The notes under the pieces were generated by a model, which searched no databases, was not told the DNA's origin, and saw only the letters and a program-made list of their open reading frames with translations. A DNA stretch of 64,000 nucleotides from Amycolatopsis dendrobii (GTDB lineage: Bacteria; Actinomycetota; Actinomycetes; Mycobacteriales; Pseudonocardiaceae), in assembly GCF_014145675.1 (NCBI RefSeq), contig NZ_JACGZW010000006.1:62001-126000 (forward strand), in the 5' to 3' direction. This document shows, in pieces, positions 34,677 through 42,838 of this stretch. Positions within the stretch are counted from its first letter, which is position 1. Each line of letters opens with the position of its first letter. The position numbers and the translations under genes were made by a program.

Positions 34677-34749
34677 TACCCCCGATGGGATTCGAACCCA
34701 CGCTACCGGCGTGAGAGGCCGGCGTCCTAGGCCGCTAGACGACGGGGGC
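34677..34749 (-). tRNA. tRNA-Glu (anticodon CTC)
   Basis: A 73-base cloverleaf on the minus strand: acceptor GCCCCCG with CGGGGGT, D arm GTCTAGCGGCCTAGGAC, anticodon arm CCGGC-CTCTCAC-GCCGG, and T arm GTGGG-TTCGAAT-CCCAT. No CCA is encoded. It reads GAG codons. It pairs in context with tRNA-Gln, as at the same point of the mycobacterial map. Confidence 0.97.
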
Positions 34750-34840
34750 TTAGGAACTTCCCCGTTTCCGGGGCTTTTCTTGCGAGAGAGAACTTACCAG
34801 AAGCGATTTCGCACTTCCGAGAGGGGGTCCTCTCTTGCAG

Positions 34841-34912
34841 CTGGGGTACCAGGACTCGAACCTAGACTAACTGGACCAGAACCAGTCGTGCTGCCAATTA
34901 CACCATACCCCA
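34841..34912 (-). tRNA. tRNA-Gln (anticodon CTG)
   Basis: A 72-base cloverleaf on the minus strand: acceptor TGGGGTA with TACCCCA, discriminator G, anticodon loop TTCTGGT between ACTGG-like stems, and T arm CTAGG-TTCGAGT-CCTGG. No CCA is encoded. It reads CAG codons. It lies 91 bases upstream of tRNA-Glu and probably shares its transcript. Confidence 0.97.
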
Positions 34913-34961
34913 GTGAGGTACTTTCCCGGTTGCCCAGGTCAGTGCCGCACGAGAAGAAATA

Positions 34962-35798
34962 CTAGAACATCCCGCCGCGGACCGTCGCAGCGGGGGTCCC
35001 CGCCGCCCGCGGGGCGGGCACGCCGACCGTCGCGTACTCCGAAACCAGCAGCTCAGGAAGCTCGTCGAGCCCGCTCACGGTGTGCACCCCCTCCGGAGCC
35101 CGCTCGCCGGTGCGACTGGTCCCGTCGCGATCGAGCCAGACCGCGCCGAGTCCCGCGCCGAACGCGCCGATCGCGTCGGTGTCGAGCTTGTCCCCGACGT
35201 GCACCGTGCGCTCCGGCGGGCAGTCCAGCGCCAGGCAGACCGAACCGAACATCACCGGATCGGGTTTCGCGACCCCGACCTCGCCCGCGATCGCGACATG
35301 GTCGAAAAACGGCGCCAGCCCCAGTTCCGCGATTTTCTGCCGCTGATGAACCCCTGAGGCGTTCGTCACGGCGGCCAGTTGAAGCCCCGCGGCCCGCAGC
35401 CATTCAAGACAAGGAAGAACGTCGTCGAATAACCGCCAGGACCGCGCCAAAATCTCCCTCCGGCGCGCCTCGAACGCGCTCACTTGCGCGGAGTCGCCGA
35501 AGATCCCCAACTCGGCGAGGAAACATTCAGTACGCCGGTGATGCATGACGTCGTAACCGAGTTTCCCCGCGACAACGAGCGCGACGTGCTCCTCGGTGAT
35601 CAAATCCCACAGCGGCCAAAGATCGTCGCGCCCCGTGAGCGCGTGCAGCGTGCGCCGGATCGCGGCGGTGCAGTCGATCAACGTGTCATCGATGTCGAGG
35701 CAAACCAGGCTCAACTCAGGAGGCGCCCACGGTTCGCGACCGGCAGCGGCCGGCGGGGCAGTACGAGCGCGCGACAGAGCGGCCGGGGCGAAATCCAC
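34962..35798 (-). CDS. HAD-superfamily hydrolase
   Basis: A 278-residue phosphatase-like protein with motif I CLDIDDTLID (nucleophile Asp35, acid Asp37), a helical cap, motif II AAVTNAS, motif III Lys in GVAKPDPVMF and motif IV VHVGDKLDTDAIGA. These make it a subfamily I HAD hydrolase of the phosphoglycolate-phosphatase/epoxide-hydrolase type. The first 27 residues are Ala/Pro-rich, so the GTG at 35798 may be too far upstream. The substrate is unknown. Confidence 0.9.
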   Translation of the reverse strand: MDFAPAALSRARTAPPAAAGREPWAPPELSLVCLDIDDTLIDCTAAIRRTLHALTGRDDLWPLWDLITEEHVALVVAGKLGYDVMHHRRTECFLAELGIFGDSAQVSAFEARRREILARSWRLFDDVLPCLEWLRAAGLQLAAVTNASGVHQRQKIAELGLAPFFDHVAIAGEVGVAKPDPVMFGSVCLALDCPPERTVHVGDKLDTDAIGAFGAGLGAVWLDRDGTSRTGERAPEGVHTVSGLDELPELLVSEYATVGVPAPRAAGTPAATVRGGMF

Positions 35799-36946
35799 CC
35801 CGTGAGGCTAGGGCACTCGCCGCGTTCGCAACGCGGCCAAAAAGGTGATTACCCCAGAGCTGTTGCCGCTGACCGGCTCTACCCCCGGTGCGCAAAGTGT
35901 CCGCCCGGTGACGTTCACCACCACCCCAGAGGGCCGAGCGAGTGAAAGACGCTTACTCCACGCTCCCCTCGAAAACTTACCAATTCCGAACGCTCTCCCC
36001 CGCGGTCGCCACCACAGCCCCTCGCGTCCGCGCCGAGAAACCCTGTAGCCATAACCCTTTCGCCGCCCCGGAGTCGGCACCCCTCAGCCTTGACCGTCCT
36101 CAAAGCAACAACAACCACGCATAAGTTCCGCGACCGAACCAACCACCCGAAATTCTTTCCGGAAATATCCCCGCCCCGCTCATTCCGACCAGATGGCGGC
36201 GTCCCCATCCCGCCGGAGATCCACATACGTGAACCACAGGCCATTACGCAAACTCCCCACATTCTGGCCCCCTGCGGAGTACATCAACTGCACTGTCGGC
36301 ACCAGCCAGTGGCGCTTCCCGCCCCGTCCTCTTGCCTCCCCTCTTCCCCCGCCTCCCGCGTCTTCCCCTCGCTTCCCGCCAGTTCCCGTCGCGCCCCTCG
36401 CTTCCCGCCTCCTCCCCTCGCCTCCCTCACTTCCCGAGGGCACCACAACAGCCGATCCTCACCACGATCCCCGGTGGGCAAACATGCCCACGGTCCCGCC
36501 TTCGCTGCCCGTCTCCTATGAAGCAATCCCCACCCGCTTGAAGCCCCTCAATCCCGCCCGCAGCCATCCGCCGCCTGCTCCTTCCTCCGTTGCTTCCCGA
36601 TTCCCTGCTTCCTTCGCTTCTCCCCGCTCCCTTCGCCTCTCCCCGCTCCCTTCGCCTCTCCCCGCCCCCTTCGCCTCTCCCTGCCTGCCTCGCCTTGGCT
36701 CCGCCCTCCTGACCCCGCCTCGCCTTCGCTCCACCCTCCTTGCCTCGCCTTGCTTCACCTGCCCGCCCCCCCCGGTCCACCTAGCCTTGCCCCCTTCCTG
36801 TCCGCCCCCTTCCTGTCCGCCCCCTTCCCGCACCTCACCCCTCTCGCATCGCCCTCCCCTCGACTGCCACTCCCCAACTCCCCGCCAGCACCCGGCCCAC
36901 CCCATCGGCCGACTTGACGCACCCTCCGCCCAAGGTGCATCCTCAA
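35799..36946. other. gene-free region with a long polypyrimidine tract
   Basis: I see no supported gene. From about 36310 to 36900 the plus strand is mostly C and T. It includes a 19-20 bp unit (CTCCCCGCTCCCTTCGCCT) repeated three times near 36619-36678 and TGTCCGCCCCCTTCC repeated near 36799-36830. Frames across it are Pro/Ser/Arg-rich on one strand and Gly/Arg/Glu-rich on the other, a direct result of the base skew. The stretch before 36300 is less skewed and holds nothing I recognise. Confidence 0.6.
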
Positions 36947-36970
36947 CTTATTCAACAGATGATGAATAAG
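36947..36970. promoter_or_regulatory. palindrome upstream of FAD hydroxylase
   Basis: CTTATTC (36947-36953) and GAATAAG (36964-36970) are perfect 7-bp arms around a 10-base spacer, ending 16 bases before the start codon in an AT-rich patch. It is suited to a TetR or MarR dimer, but no regulator gene is adjacent. Confidence 0.55.
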
Positions 36971-36986
36971 AGGGGAGCTGGGGACG

Positions 36987-38225
36987 ATGACTGAGCACAC
37001 GGGCTGCGTCATAGTCGGCGGCGGACCGGCGGGCATGGTGGCGGGATTGCTCCTGGCCCGAGCAGGCGTAGCGGTAACCGTGCTGGAAAAGCACGCGGAC
37101 TTCCTCCGCGATTTCCGCGGCGACACCGTCCACCCGTCGACGCTCAGGCTCCTGGACGAACTGGGCCTGGGCGAGAAATTCGAAGCGCTGCCGCACACCA
37201 AGGTGACCGCGGTCGGACTCCCCACTCCCGACGGCGGCGCCCTGACCATCGCCGACATGTCGCTGCTGAACGTCCCCCGCCCCTACGTAGCGATGGTCCC
37301 CCAATGGGATTTCCTGGACCTGCTCGCCGAGACAGCGCAAAAAGAGCCGACCTTCACCCTGCGGCTCGAAACCGAAATGACCGGCCTGCTCCGCTCGGGC
37401 CGCCGAGTCACCGGCGTCCGCTACCGCACCGCCGACGGCACCGAAGGCGAACTGAAAGCCAACCTGGTCATCGCCGCCGACGGACGCTGGTCACTGGCCC
37501 GCCGCTCAGCCAGCCTCACCCCGCGCGAGTACTACACCCCGTTCGACGCCTGGTGGTTCCGTCTCTCCCGGAAGGCCGAAGAACAGGAAGCCGCGCTGGT
37601 GCCGAGGATGCGCAACCACCGCTTCGCGGTGCCGTTGCCGCGCAAGGGCTACTACCAGATCGCCTACCTCACGCCGAAGGGCAAAGACCTGAAGGCCGCC
37701 GGCATCGAAAGCTTCCGCCGCGACGTCACCGAGGTCTGCCCGGAATTCGCCGACCGCGTGCACGAACTCAAGTCCATGGACGACGTCAAGTTCCTCAACG
37801 TCCGCCTCAACCGCCTGCGCCGCTGGCACGTCGACGGCCTGCTCTGCATAGGAGACGCCGCCCATGCGATGTCGCCAGTCGGCGGTGTCGGAATCAACCT
37901 GGCAGTCCAAGACGCCGTCGCCACCGCGAGGCTGCTGGCCGACCCGCTCCTCCGAGGCAAGCCAACCGAAAAGGACCTCACCGCCGTCCGCCGCCGTCGC
38001 CTCCTGCCGACCGTTGCCGTTCAAGGACTGCAGCGCCTGCTCCACCGCCGCGTGATGGGTCCCGTCATGACCGGCCACGCCGACGGTCCCCCGCCCCAGT
38101 TGATCGCCCTGCTCAAGCGCTTTCCGAAACTCTCTCGAGTTCCGGCGTACCTCATCGGCGTAGGCATCCGCCGCGAATCCGCCCCAGCCTTCGCCCGCCG
38201 TCCAGCAGAACCAGCCAGCCGCTAA
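36987..38225 (+). CDS. FAD-dependent oxidoreductase/hydroxylase (PHBH fold)
   Basis: A 412-residue flavoprotein with the GXGXXG loop CVIVGGGPAGMVAGLLLARAG at 7-27 (Gly-rich core GGGPAG), RGDTVHPSTLRLLDELGL, the NLVIAADGRWS DG motif and LLCIGDAAHAMSPVGGVGIN for FAD ribityl binding. The second half matches UbiH/rifampicin-hydroxylase-like group A monooxygenases. The ATG at 36987 follows GAGGGGAG. It stands alone between a gene-free tract and a repeat array, and the palindrome just upstream suggests inducible expression. Confidence 0.9.
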   Translation: MTEHTGCVIVGGGPAGMVAGLLLARAGVAVTVLEKHADFLRDFRGDTVHPSTLRLLDELGLGEKFEALPHTKVTAVGLPTPDGGALTIADMSLLNVPRPYVAMVPQWDFLDLLAETAQKEPTFTLRLETEMTGLLRSGRRVTGVRYRTADGTEGELKANLVIAADGRWSLARRSASLTPREYYTPFDAWWFRLSRKAEEQEAALVPRMRNHRFAVPLPRKGYYQIAYLTPKGKDLKAAGIESFRRDVTEVCPEFADRVHELKSMDDVKFLNVRLNRLRRWHVDGLLCIGDAAHAMSPVGGVGINLAVQDAVATARLLADPLLRGKPTEKDLTAVRRRRLLPTVAVQGLQRLLHRRVMGPVMTGHADGPPPQLIALLKRFPKLSRVPAYLIGVGIRRESAPAFARRPAEPASR

Positions 38226-38237
38226 CCCGCGACCGGG

Positions 38238-38915
38238 TTCGCCACCAACTGGCAACGCCGAGCACCTCTCGCCTGCGCCGACGCACCCGCCCACCGGCAG
38301 CACCCGCCGGTGGGCCAGGGCCAGACGACGGCAACGCACTTTCGCCGCCCAGCGGCAACAGCGCCGCAGACTCGCCACCCGACCATCAGCCGCGCTCTCG
38401 CCACCTACCGGCAACAACGCCGACCACTAGGCAGCTCAAGCACCGACCGTCTTTCGCCGCTCCGAGGCAACAGCGCCGACTGCTCACCAAGCGAAGCGCC
38501 AACCACCATGTCGCCACTCATCGGCAACAGCCCCCGCCGCTCCCCTTTCCGAGCAGCGATCGCCTCTCGCCGCCGTGCGGCAACAACGCCTACCACTCAC
38601 CAAGTGAGGCACCAGCCGCCATTCGCCGCTCAATGGCAACAGCACCCGCCGCCCACCGCTCAAGCAACGATCGCCTGTCGCCGCTCAACGGCAACGGCTG
38701 CCACCACCCCTGGCACGAGCCACCCGCTCGCCACCGAGCGGCAACAGCCCAAGCCACCGCAGCCTCACCCCGACGGCCAAAACCGACCCCGACCAGGGAT
38801 TCGCCACTAAACGGCAACGCCCGAACCCACTCCACCGAGCCGCTGTCGCTGCTGGGCGGCAACGTCCGAGCCCGCCCCTCCAAACCACTGTCGCCACAAA
38901 ACGACGACAGCCAGT
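38238..38915. repeat. array of twelve TCGCC-N7-GGCAAC short palindromes, period about 56 bp
   Basis: Copies of TCGCC-(7 bases)-GGCAAC start at 38239, 38342, 38398, 38454, 38511, 38567, 38623, 38678, 38728, 38801, 38846 and 38891. From 38342 to 38623 the period is 56-57 bp; later it drifts (50, 73, 45, 45). The central seven bases vary (GCTCAAC, ACTAAAC, ACCTACC). The spacers differ in sequence but are rich in CCACCC and ACC. No coding frame is supported. Related copies occur elsewhere in the window. Confidence 0.85.
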
Positions 38916-39686
38916 TCAGAGGTCCTGAACCGGGTTCGTCAGAGTCCCGATGCCGTCGATCGTGATGGACACCGACTGCCCGTTGACGATCGGACCGACC
39001 CCCTCCGGCGTGCCGGTCAGGATCACGTCGCCGGGAAGAAGCGTCATCACCCGCGACACGAACTCGACCAGTTCGGGCACCTTGTGCACGAGGTCCGAAG
39101 TCCGGCCGTCCTGCTTCAGCTCGCCGTCGACCTCGCTGCGGAGCGCCAGGTCGGACGGGTCGATCGACGTGTCGATCCACGGACCGAGCGGGCAGAACGT
39201 GTCGAACCCCTTCGCCCGGCCCCACTGGCCGTCCGACTTCTGCAGGTCGCGCGCGCTCACGTCGTTCGCAACCGTGTAGCCGAGGATCGCACTGGCCGCG
39301 CGGGCCGCGGGCACGTTCTTGACCGGCTGTCCGATGACGACCGCGAGTTCGCCCTCGAAGTCGACGCGTCCGACGTCCGACGGACGGCGGATCGGAGCGT
39401 TCGGCCCCACCACCGTCGTGGACGGCTTGATGAACAGCATCGGCTCGGACGGCAACTCGTTGCCGAACTCCGCCGCGTGCTTCGCGTAGTTCCTGCCGAC
39501 CGCGATCACCTTCGACGGCAGGATCGGCGCGAGCAGCCGGACGTCGGCCAGCGGCCAGCGCTTGCCGGTGAAGTTCGGCTGGCCGAACGGATGTTCCGCG
39601 ATCTCCAGGACCTGAGCATCGTCGCCGTCCCCCTCGATCGAAGCGAACGCGACACCACTGGGATGAGCAATACGAGCTAGACGCAC
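38916..39686 (-). CDS. fumarylacetoacetate hydrolase (FAH) family protein
   Basis: Cleaves C-C bonds of acylpyruvates or related keto acids in the family. The 256 residues have the metal-binding region KVIAVGRNYAKHAAEFG, FIKPSTTVVGPNAPI, VDFEGELAVVIG (Glu ligands), GYTVANDVSARDLQ and GDVILTGTPEGVGPI. These are full FAH-fold signatures of a fumarylpyruvate hydrolase/oxaloacetate tautomerase type. It is the orthologue by position of Rv2993c. The GTG is at 39686. Confidence 0.92.
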   Translation of the reverse strand: MRLARIAHPSGVAFASIEGDGDDAQVLEIAEHPFGQPNFTGKRWPLADVRLLAPILPSKVIAVGRNYAKHAAEFGNELPSEPMLFIKPSTTVVGPNAPIRRPSDVGRVDFEGELAVVIGQPVKNVPAARAASAILGYTVANDVSARDLQKSDGQWGRAKGFDTFCPLGPWIDTSIDPSDLALRSEVDGELKQDGRTSDLVHKVPELVEFVSRVMTLLPGDVILTGTPEGVGPIVNGQSVSITIDGIGTLTNPVQDL

Positions 39687-39712
39687 GGCACCAGTCTACG
39701 TACCCCCACCGA

Positions 39713-39739
39713 CTGTCGCGCACCCCGAGCGCGCGACAG
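39713..39739. terminator. hairpin between FAH gene and cimA
   Basis: CTGTCGCGC (39713-39721) pairs with GCGCGACAG (39731-39739). No T run follows on either strand. The rest of the 270-base gap (39687-39958) shows nothing I can support. Confidence 0.4.
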
Positions 39740-39958
39740 GTCCCCTCGCTCCATTCCGCACGACCGGACCCCTCGCACCAGCTGACCCACCGTGACGAAA
39801 CTGGCGCGAAAAGACCCTCCGCACCCGCCAGAAACGACCACCCGAACAACCAGCCTCAGCACCAACGCGAACGGCCACCAGCGACTTCGACTGTGAGCCG
39901 CAATACGCACCACACGAAGGCCGGACACGAAAGCATCAACGCGCCCAGCAAACCGGTA

Positions 39959-41623
39959 TCACCCGCCCACAGCAGCCACCCCCAGCTCAGGCGCCGACTG
40001 CACCGACGCGACCGCCAGGCTCTTGTGGACCAACGCGTCGCACAACGCCAGCCAGCTCGCCTCGACGATGTTGCCGTGCACGCCCACCGTCGTCCATTCG
40101 TGTTCGCCGTCACTCGTTTCGAGAAGCACCCGCGTGACGGCGTCCGTACCTGGATTCGACGGCAGAATCCGTACCTTGTAGTCAGCCAGCTCAATGCTGT
40201 CCAACCAGGACAGATACGGCGTCAACGCCTGGCGCAACGCGGCGTCGAGGGCGTGCACCGGGCCGTTCCCCTCCGCGGTCGCGATGACTCGCTCGCCCGC
40301 GACATGCACCTTCACTGTCGCCTCGGAAACGACTTCGCCGTCCGGGCGGTGGTCCAGCACCACCCGGTACGACTCGAGATCGAACGGCGGCGGATCCGAC
40401 TTTTCGCCGGAAACCTCCTCGACCTCGCGACGCAGCAACAGCCCCAGCGACGCGTCGGCCGCTTCGAACGACCAGCCTTCCGATTCGAGTTCCTTCACCT
40501 TCCGCACCGCGTTCGTCAATGCGTCGGGCCGGCCGGCAAGGTCGACCCCGAGTTCACGTCCCTTGAGCTCGAGACTGGCCCTGCCGGCCATCTCAGTGAC
40601 CAGTACTCGCATGCCGTTGCCGACGGAAGACGGATCGATGTGGTTGTACAACAACGGATCCACCTTGATCGCGCTCGCGTGCAGCCCCGCCTTGTGGGCG
40701 AAAGCGGACGACCCGACGTAAGCCTGGTGGGTGTCGGGTGCGAGGTTGGCGATTTCGGCCAAAGCATGGGAGACGCGAGTGAGCTCGGCGGCCCCTCCGG
40801 TCGGGAGGACCTCCATTCCGAGCTTGGTCACGAGGTTTCCCGCCACGGCGAACAGGTCGGCGTTGCCCGCCCGTTCCCCGTAGCCGTTCGCGGTGCACTG
40901 CACGTGCGTCGCGCCGGCCTGCACCGCAGCGACAGAATTCGCTACGGCACAGGAAGTGTCATCCTGGCAATGGATTCCGAGCCGGAATCCGGTCTTTTCC
41001 TTGATCCCGCCTACGGTTTCGGCAAGTCCTAGCGGCAACTGCCCACCGTTGGTATCGCACAGCACGAGAACGTCCGCACCAGCGTGCGCCGCCGCGTCGA
41101 GCACTCGCAGCGAGGTTTCGGGAGAGAAGGCATATCCGTCGAAAAAGTGTTCTGCGTCAAGGAAAACGCGACGCCCTTCACCGACGAGGAACGCGACCGT
41201 GTCCCGCACCATCGCGCACGCCTCGTCGACGTCGACCCGCAGGGCCCGCTCGATGTGCCGAAGGTCCGATTTGGCCACCAGGGTGATGACCGGAGCCGCC
41301 GAGTCCAAAAGCGCGCGGACCTGCGGATCCTTGTCCGCCGCGGTTCCCGCCTTGCGCGTGGAACCGAACGCTACGAGCGCGGCGTGCTTGAGCGGCAATT
41401 CCCCCTGTGCCGCGCGGGAAAAGAACTCCGTGTCCTTCGGCAACGCACCCGGCCAGCCGCCCTCGATGAACCCGACACCCAACTCGTCCAACAGCCGCGC
41501 GACGGCCAGCTTGTCCGTGACGGAGTAGGTGATCCCTTCGCGCTGAGCACCGTCGCGCAAAGTCGTGTCGTAGAGGTGGAAGGCATCGCCGAGCGGCGTG
41601 CCGGCGGGTTCCGTGCGGGTCAC
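39959..41623 (-). CDS. cimA: (R)-citramalate synthase
   Basis: Condenses pyruvate and acetyl-CoA to citramalate, giving a threonine-independent route to 2-oxobutyrate and isoleucine. The 554 residues start at a GTG (41623) with AAGGAG upstream. The HMGL-like catalytic TIM barrel shows LYDTTLRDGAQREGI, VFLDAEHFFDGYAF, VLCDTNGGQLP and GIHCQDDTSCAVANS, followed by a LeuA-type allosteric domain (about 410-550). The family splits from LeuA, and this length and TLRDGAQ context fit the CimA branch. An isopropylmalate-type activity is less likely. A leader peptide and terminator precede it, so it is controlled by attenuation. Confidence 0.9.
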   Translation of the reverse strand: MTRTEPAGTPLGDAFHLYDTTLRDGAQREGITYSVTDKLAVARLLDELGVGFIEGGWPGALPKDTEFFSRAAQGELPLKHAALVAFGSTRKAGTAADKDPQVRALLDSAAPVITLVAKSDLRHIERALRVDVDEACAMVRDTVAFLVGEGRRVFLDAEHFFDGYAFSPETSLRVLDAAAHAGADVLVLCDTNGGQLPLGLAETVGGIKEKTGFRLGIHCQDDTSCAVANSVAAVQAGATHVQCTANGYGERAGNADLFAVAGNLVTKLGMEVLPTGGAAELTRVSHALAEIANLAPDTHQAYVGSSAFAHKAGLHASAIKVDPLLYNHIDPSSVGNGMRVLVTEMAGRASLELKGRELGVDLAGRPDALTNAVRKVKELESEGWSFEAADASLGLLLRREVEEVSGEKSDPPPFDLESYRVVLDHRPDGEVVSEATVKVHVAGERVIATAEGNGPVHALDAALRQALTPYLSWLDSIELADYKVRILPSNPGTDAVTRVLLETSDGEHEWTTVGVHGNIVEASWLALCDALVHKSLAVASVQSAPELGVAAVGG

Positions 41624-41664
41624 GGTGTTCTCCTTGTGGCGGGGCAGAACCTGGTCCAGGCAAC

Positions 41665-41694
41665 AAAAAAACCTCCCGCATGGGTGCGAGAGGT
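41665..41694 (-). terminator. attenuator terminator of cimA
   Basis: On the minus strand ACCTCTCGCA pairs with TGCGGGAGGT (one wobble or mismatch) and runs straight into seven T (41671-41665), 41 bases before the cimA start. Upstream, GCGCGCCGG (41734-41726) and CCGGCGCGC (41704-41696) form a competing 9-bp stem with an inner AGCTC/GAGCT. This is the arrangement of a leader-peptide attenuator. Confidence 0.85.
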
Positions 41695-41721
41695 TGCGCG
41701 CCGGTAGCTCTTGTGGAGCTT

Positions 41722-41763
41722 CTATCCGGCGCGCAAGGCAATAATGACGGAGATGGCGGTCAT
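41722..41763 (-). CDS. leader peptide of the cimA attenuator (MTAISVIIALRAG)
   Basis: Thirteen codons read ATG ACC GCC ATC TCC GTC ATT ATT GCC TTG CGC GCC GGA TAG. Five of the 13 residues are Ile, Val or Leu, with Ile-Ile in tandem. Its end overlaps the first stem of the attenuator. An upstream in-frame ATG (41772) would add MAD. The promoter spacing puts the transcript start at or next to the ATG at 41763, so the leader is probably leaderless. Stalling on scarce Ile, Val or Leu tRNA would favour readthrough into cimA. Confidence 0.85.
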   Translation of the reverse strand: MTAISVIIALRAG

Positions 41764-41770
41764 GTCGGCC

Positions 41771-41799
41771 ATCATGCCACAGCTTCGCCCGGCTTCCAA
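41771..41799 (-). promoter_or_regulatory. promoter of the cimA leader, overlapping an upstream hairpin
   Basis: TTGGAA (41799-41794) and CATGAT (41776-41771) are 17 bases apart. Seven bases after the second hexamer is the A of the leader ATG. The same bases lie between the arms of a hairpin (GCTTCGCCCGG at 41782-41792 and CCGGGCGAAGC at 41803-41813) that can end the upstream binding-protein transcript. Confidence 0.7.
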
Positions 41800-41833
41800 G
41801 CTCCGGGCGAAGCATCCCACCTTCTGAGAGCCG

Positions 41834-42838
41834 TCAGCCGGGCAGATTCGCCAGGTAGCGGCCGAATTCCTCGACCGCGGCCGCATTTCGCGGCCCCTCC
41901 ACCAAAGCCGCATACGGCAGCGCGAAGAAGCGTCCTTTCTTCACCGCCGGGATGTCCCGCAGGCCAGGACGTGAACGAAGGAAGTTCTCCTTGTCGGCCA
42001 CACTGCCGACTTCGCCGCTGTAGTCGTTGATGAGGATGACGTCCGGCGCGCGCTGGATCACGGCTTCCCAGCTGACGCTGGTCCAGCTGTCGTTGAGGTC
42101 CGCGAAGATGTTGGCACCACCCGATTTGGTGATGATTTCGTCCGGACCCGCGTTGCGTCCGGAGGTGAATGGCTGGTCACGGCCGTCGTCGTAGAGGAAC
42201 ACCTGGGGTTTCGGCCGTCCGGTCTGCACCGCGTTCGTGACAGCCGCGACCCGTGCGCGGTACTCTTCGATCAAACGTTCTGCACGATCACTGATCCCAA
42301 AGATTTTCCCCAGATTGCGCACATCTGTGTACAGCGCGTCGAGCGGTCGCATAATGCCCCGTTGCTTGCCATTGCCGTTGCGGCACGCCTCGGTGAGCAA
42401 GTAGCTGGAGATGCCCAGCTTCGCGAGGGAGTCCGGGGTGAACCCGGTTGCTTCGGAGAAGCCGTAGTTCCAGCCCGCGAACACGAGGTCCGCTCCTGCC
42501 CCCTGCACCACCTCACGGTTGATCTTCTCCGCGAGCTTGGGCACCTTGGCGAAATCGGCTTTCCACGGCGACGAGGCCACGCCGCCGGACTGTCCTTTGT
42601 CGACCACGTAACCGGCCATCCGGTCGCCCAGGCCGAGCGCGAACATCAGCTCGGTGATGCCGATGTCATTCGTCACGACCCGCGAAGGAGGTTTGGACAC
42701 GGTCAACGACGAACCGCAGTTGGTCACCGTCACGGGAAACCCGGCCGGGGCGGCTCCACCGTCCCCTTCGGACACCTGAGCGCCACATCCAGTGGCGACG
42801 AGGGCGACCGTCACGATCAACGCGACTGCCTTACGCAT
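41834..42838 (-). CDS. FepB/BtuF-type substrate-binding lipoprotein
   Basis: An extracytoplasmic binding protein of the helical-backbone type for siderophores, haem or cobalamin. The 334 residues start with a lipoprotein signal (lipobox LVATGC, Cys18). The first lobe has VVTNDIGITELMFALGLGDRMAGYV, the long helix follows, then the second lobe (PDVILINDYSGEVGS). The ATG at 42838 lies inside the end of the ATPase gene (overlap eight bases). The ligand is unknown; an iron-siderophore is most likely. Confidence 0.9.
   Translation of the reverse strand: MRKAVALIVTVALVATGCGAQVSEGDGGAAPAGFPVTVTNCGSSLTVSKPPSRVVTNDIGITELMFALGLGDRMAGYVVDKGQSGGVASSPWKADFAKVPKLAEKINREVVQGAGADLVFAGWNYGFSEATGFTPDSLAKLGISSYLLTEACRNGNGKQRGIMRPLDALYTDVRNLGKIFGISDRAERLIEEYRARVAAVTNAVQTGRPKPQVFLYDDGRDQPFTSGRNAGPDEIITKSGGANIFADLNDSWTSVSWEAVIQRAPDVILINDYSGEVGSVADKENFLRSRPGLRDIPAVKKGRFFALPYAALVEGPRNAAAVEEFGRYLANLPG

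Noticed and set aside
36193..36969. Pro/Ser-rich plus-strand and Gly/Arg-rich minus-strand frames in the polypyrimidine tract
   Set aside because: The composition follows directly from the C/T skew, and no ribosome site or conserved motif is present.
38238..38915. CRISPR-like array of repeats and spacers
   Set aside because: The repeat is only 18-19 bases with a variable centre, spacers differ in length (27-55), there is no leader and no cas gene in the window, and the same core occurs as single copies and inside a gene.
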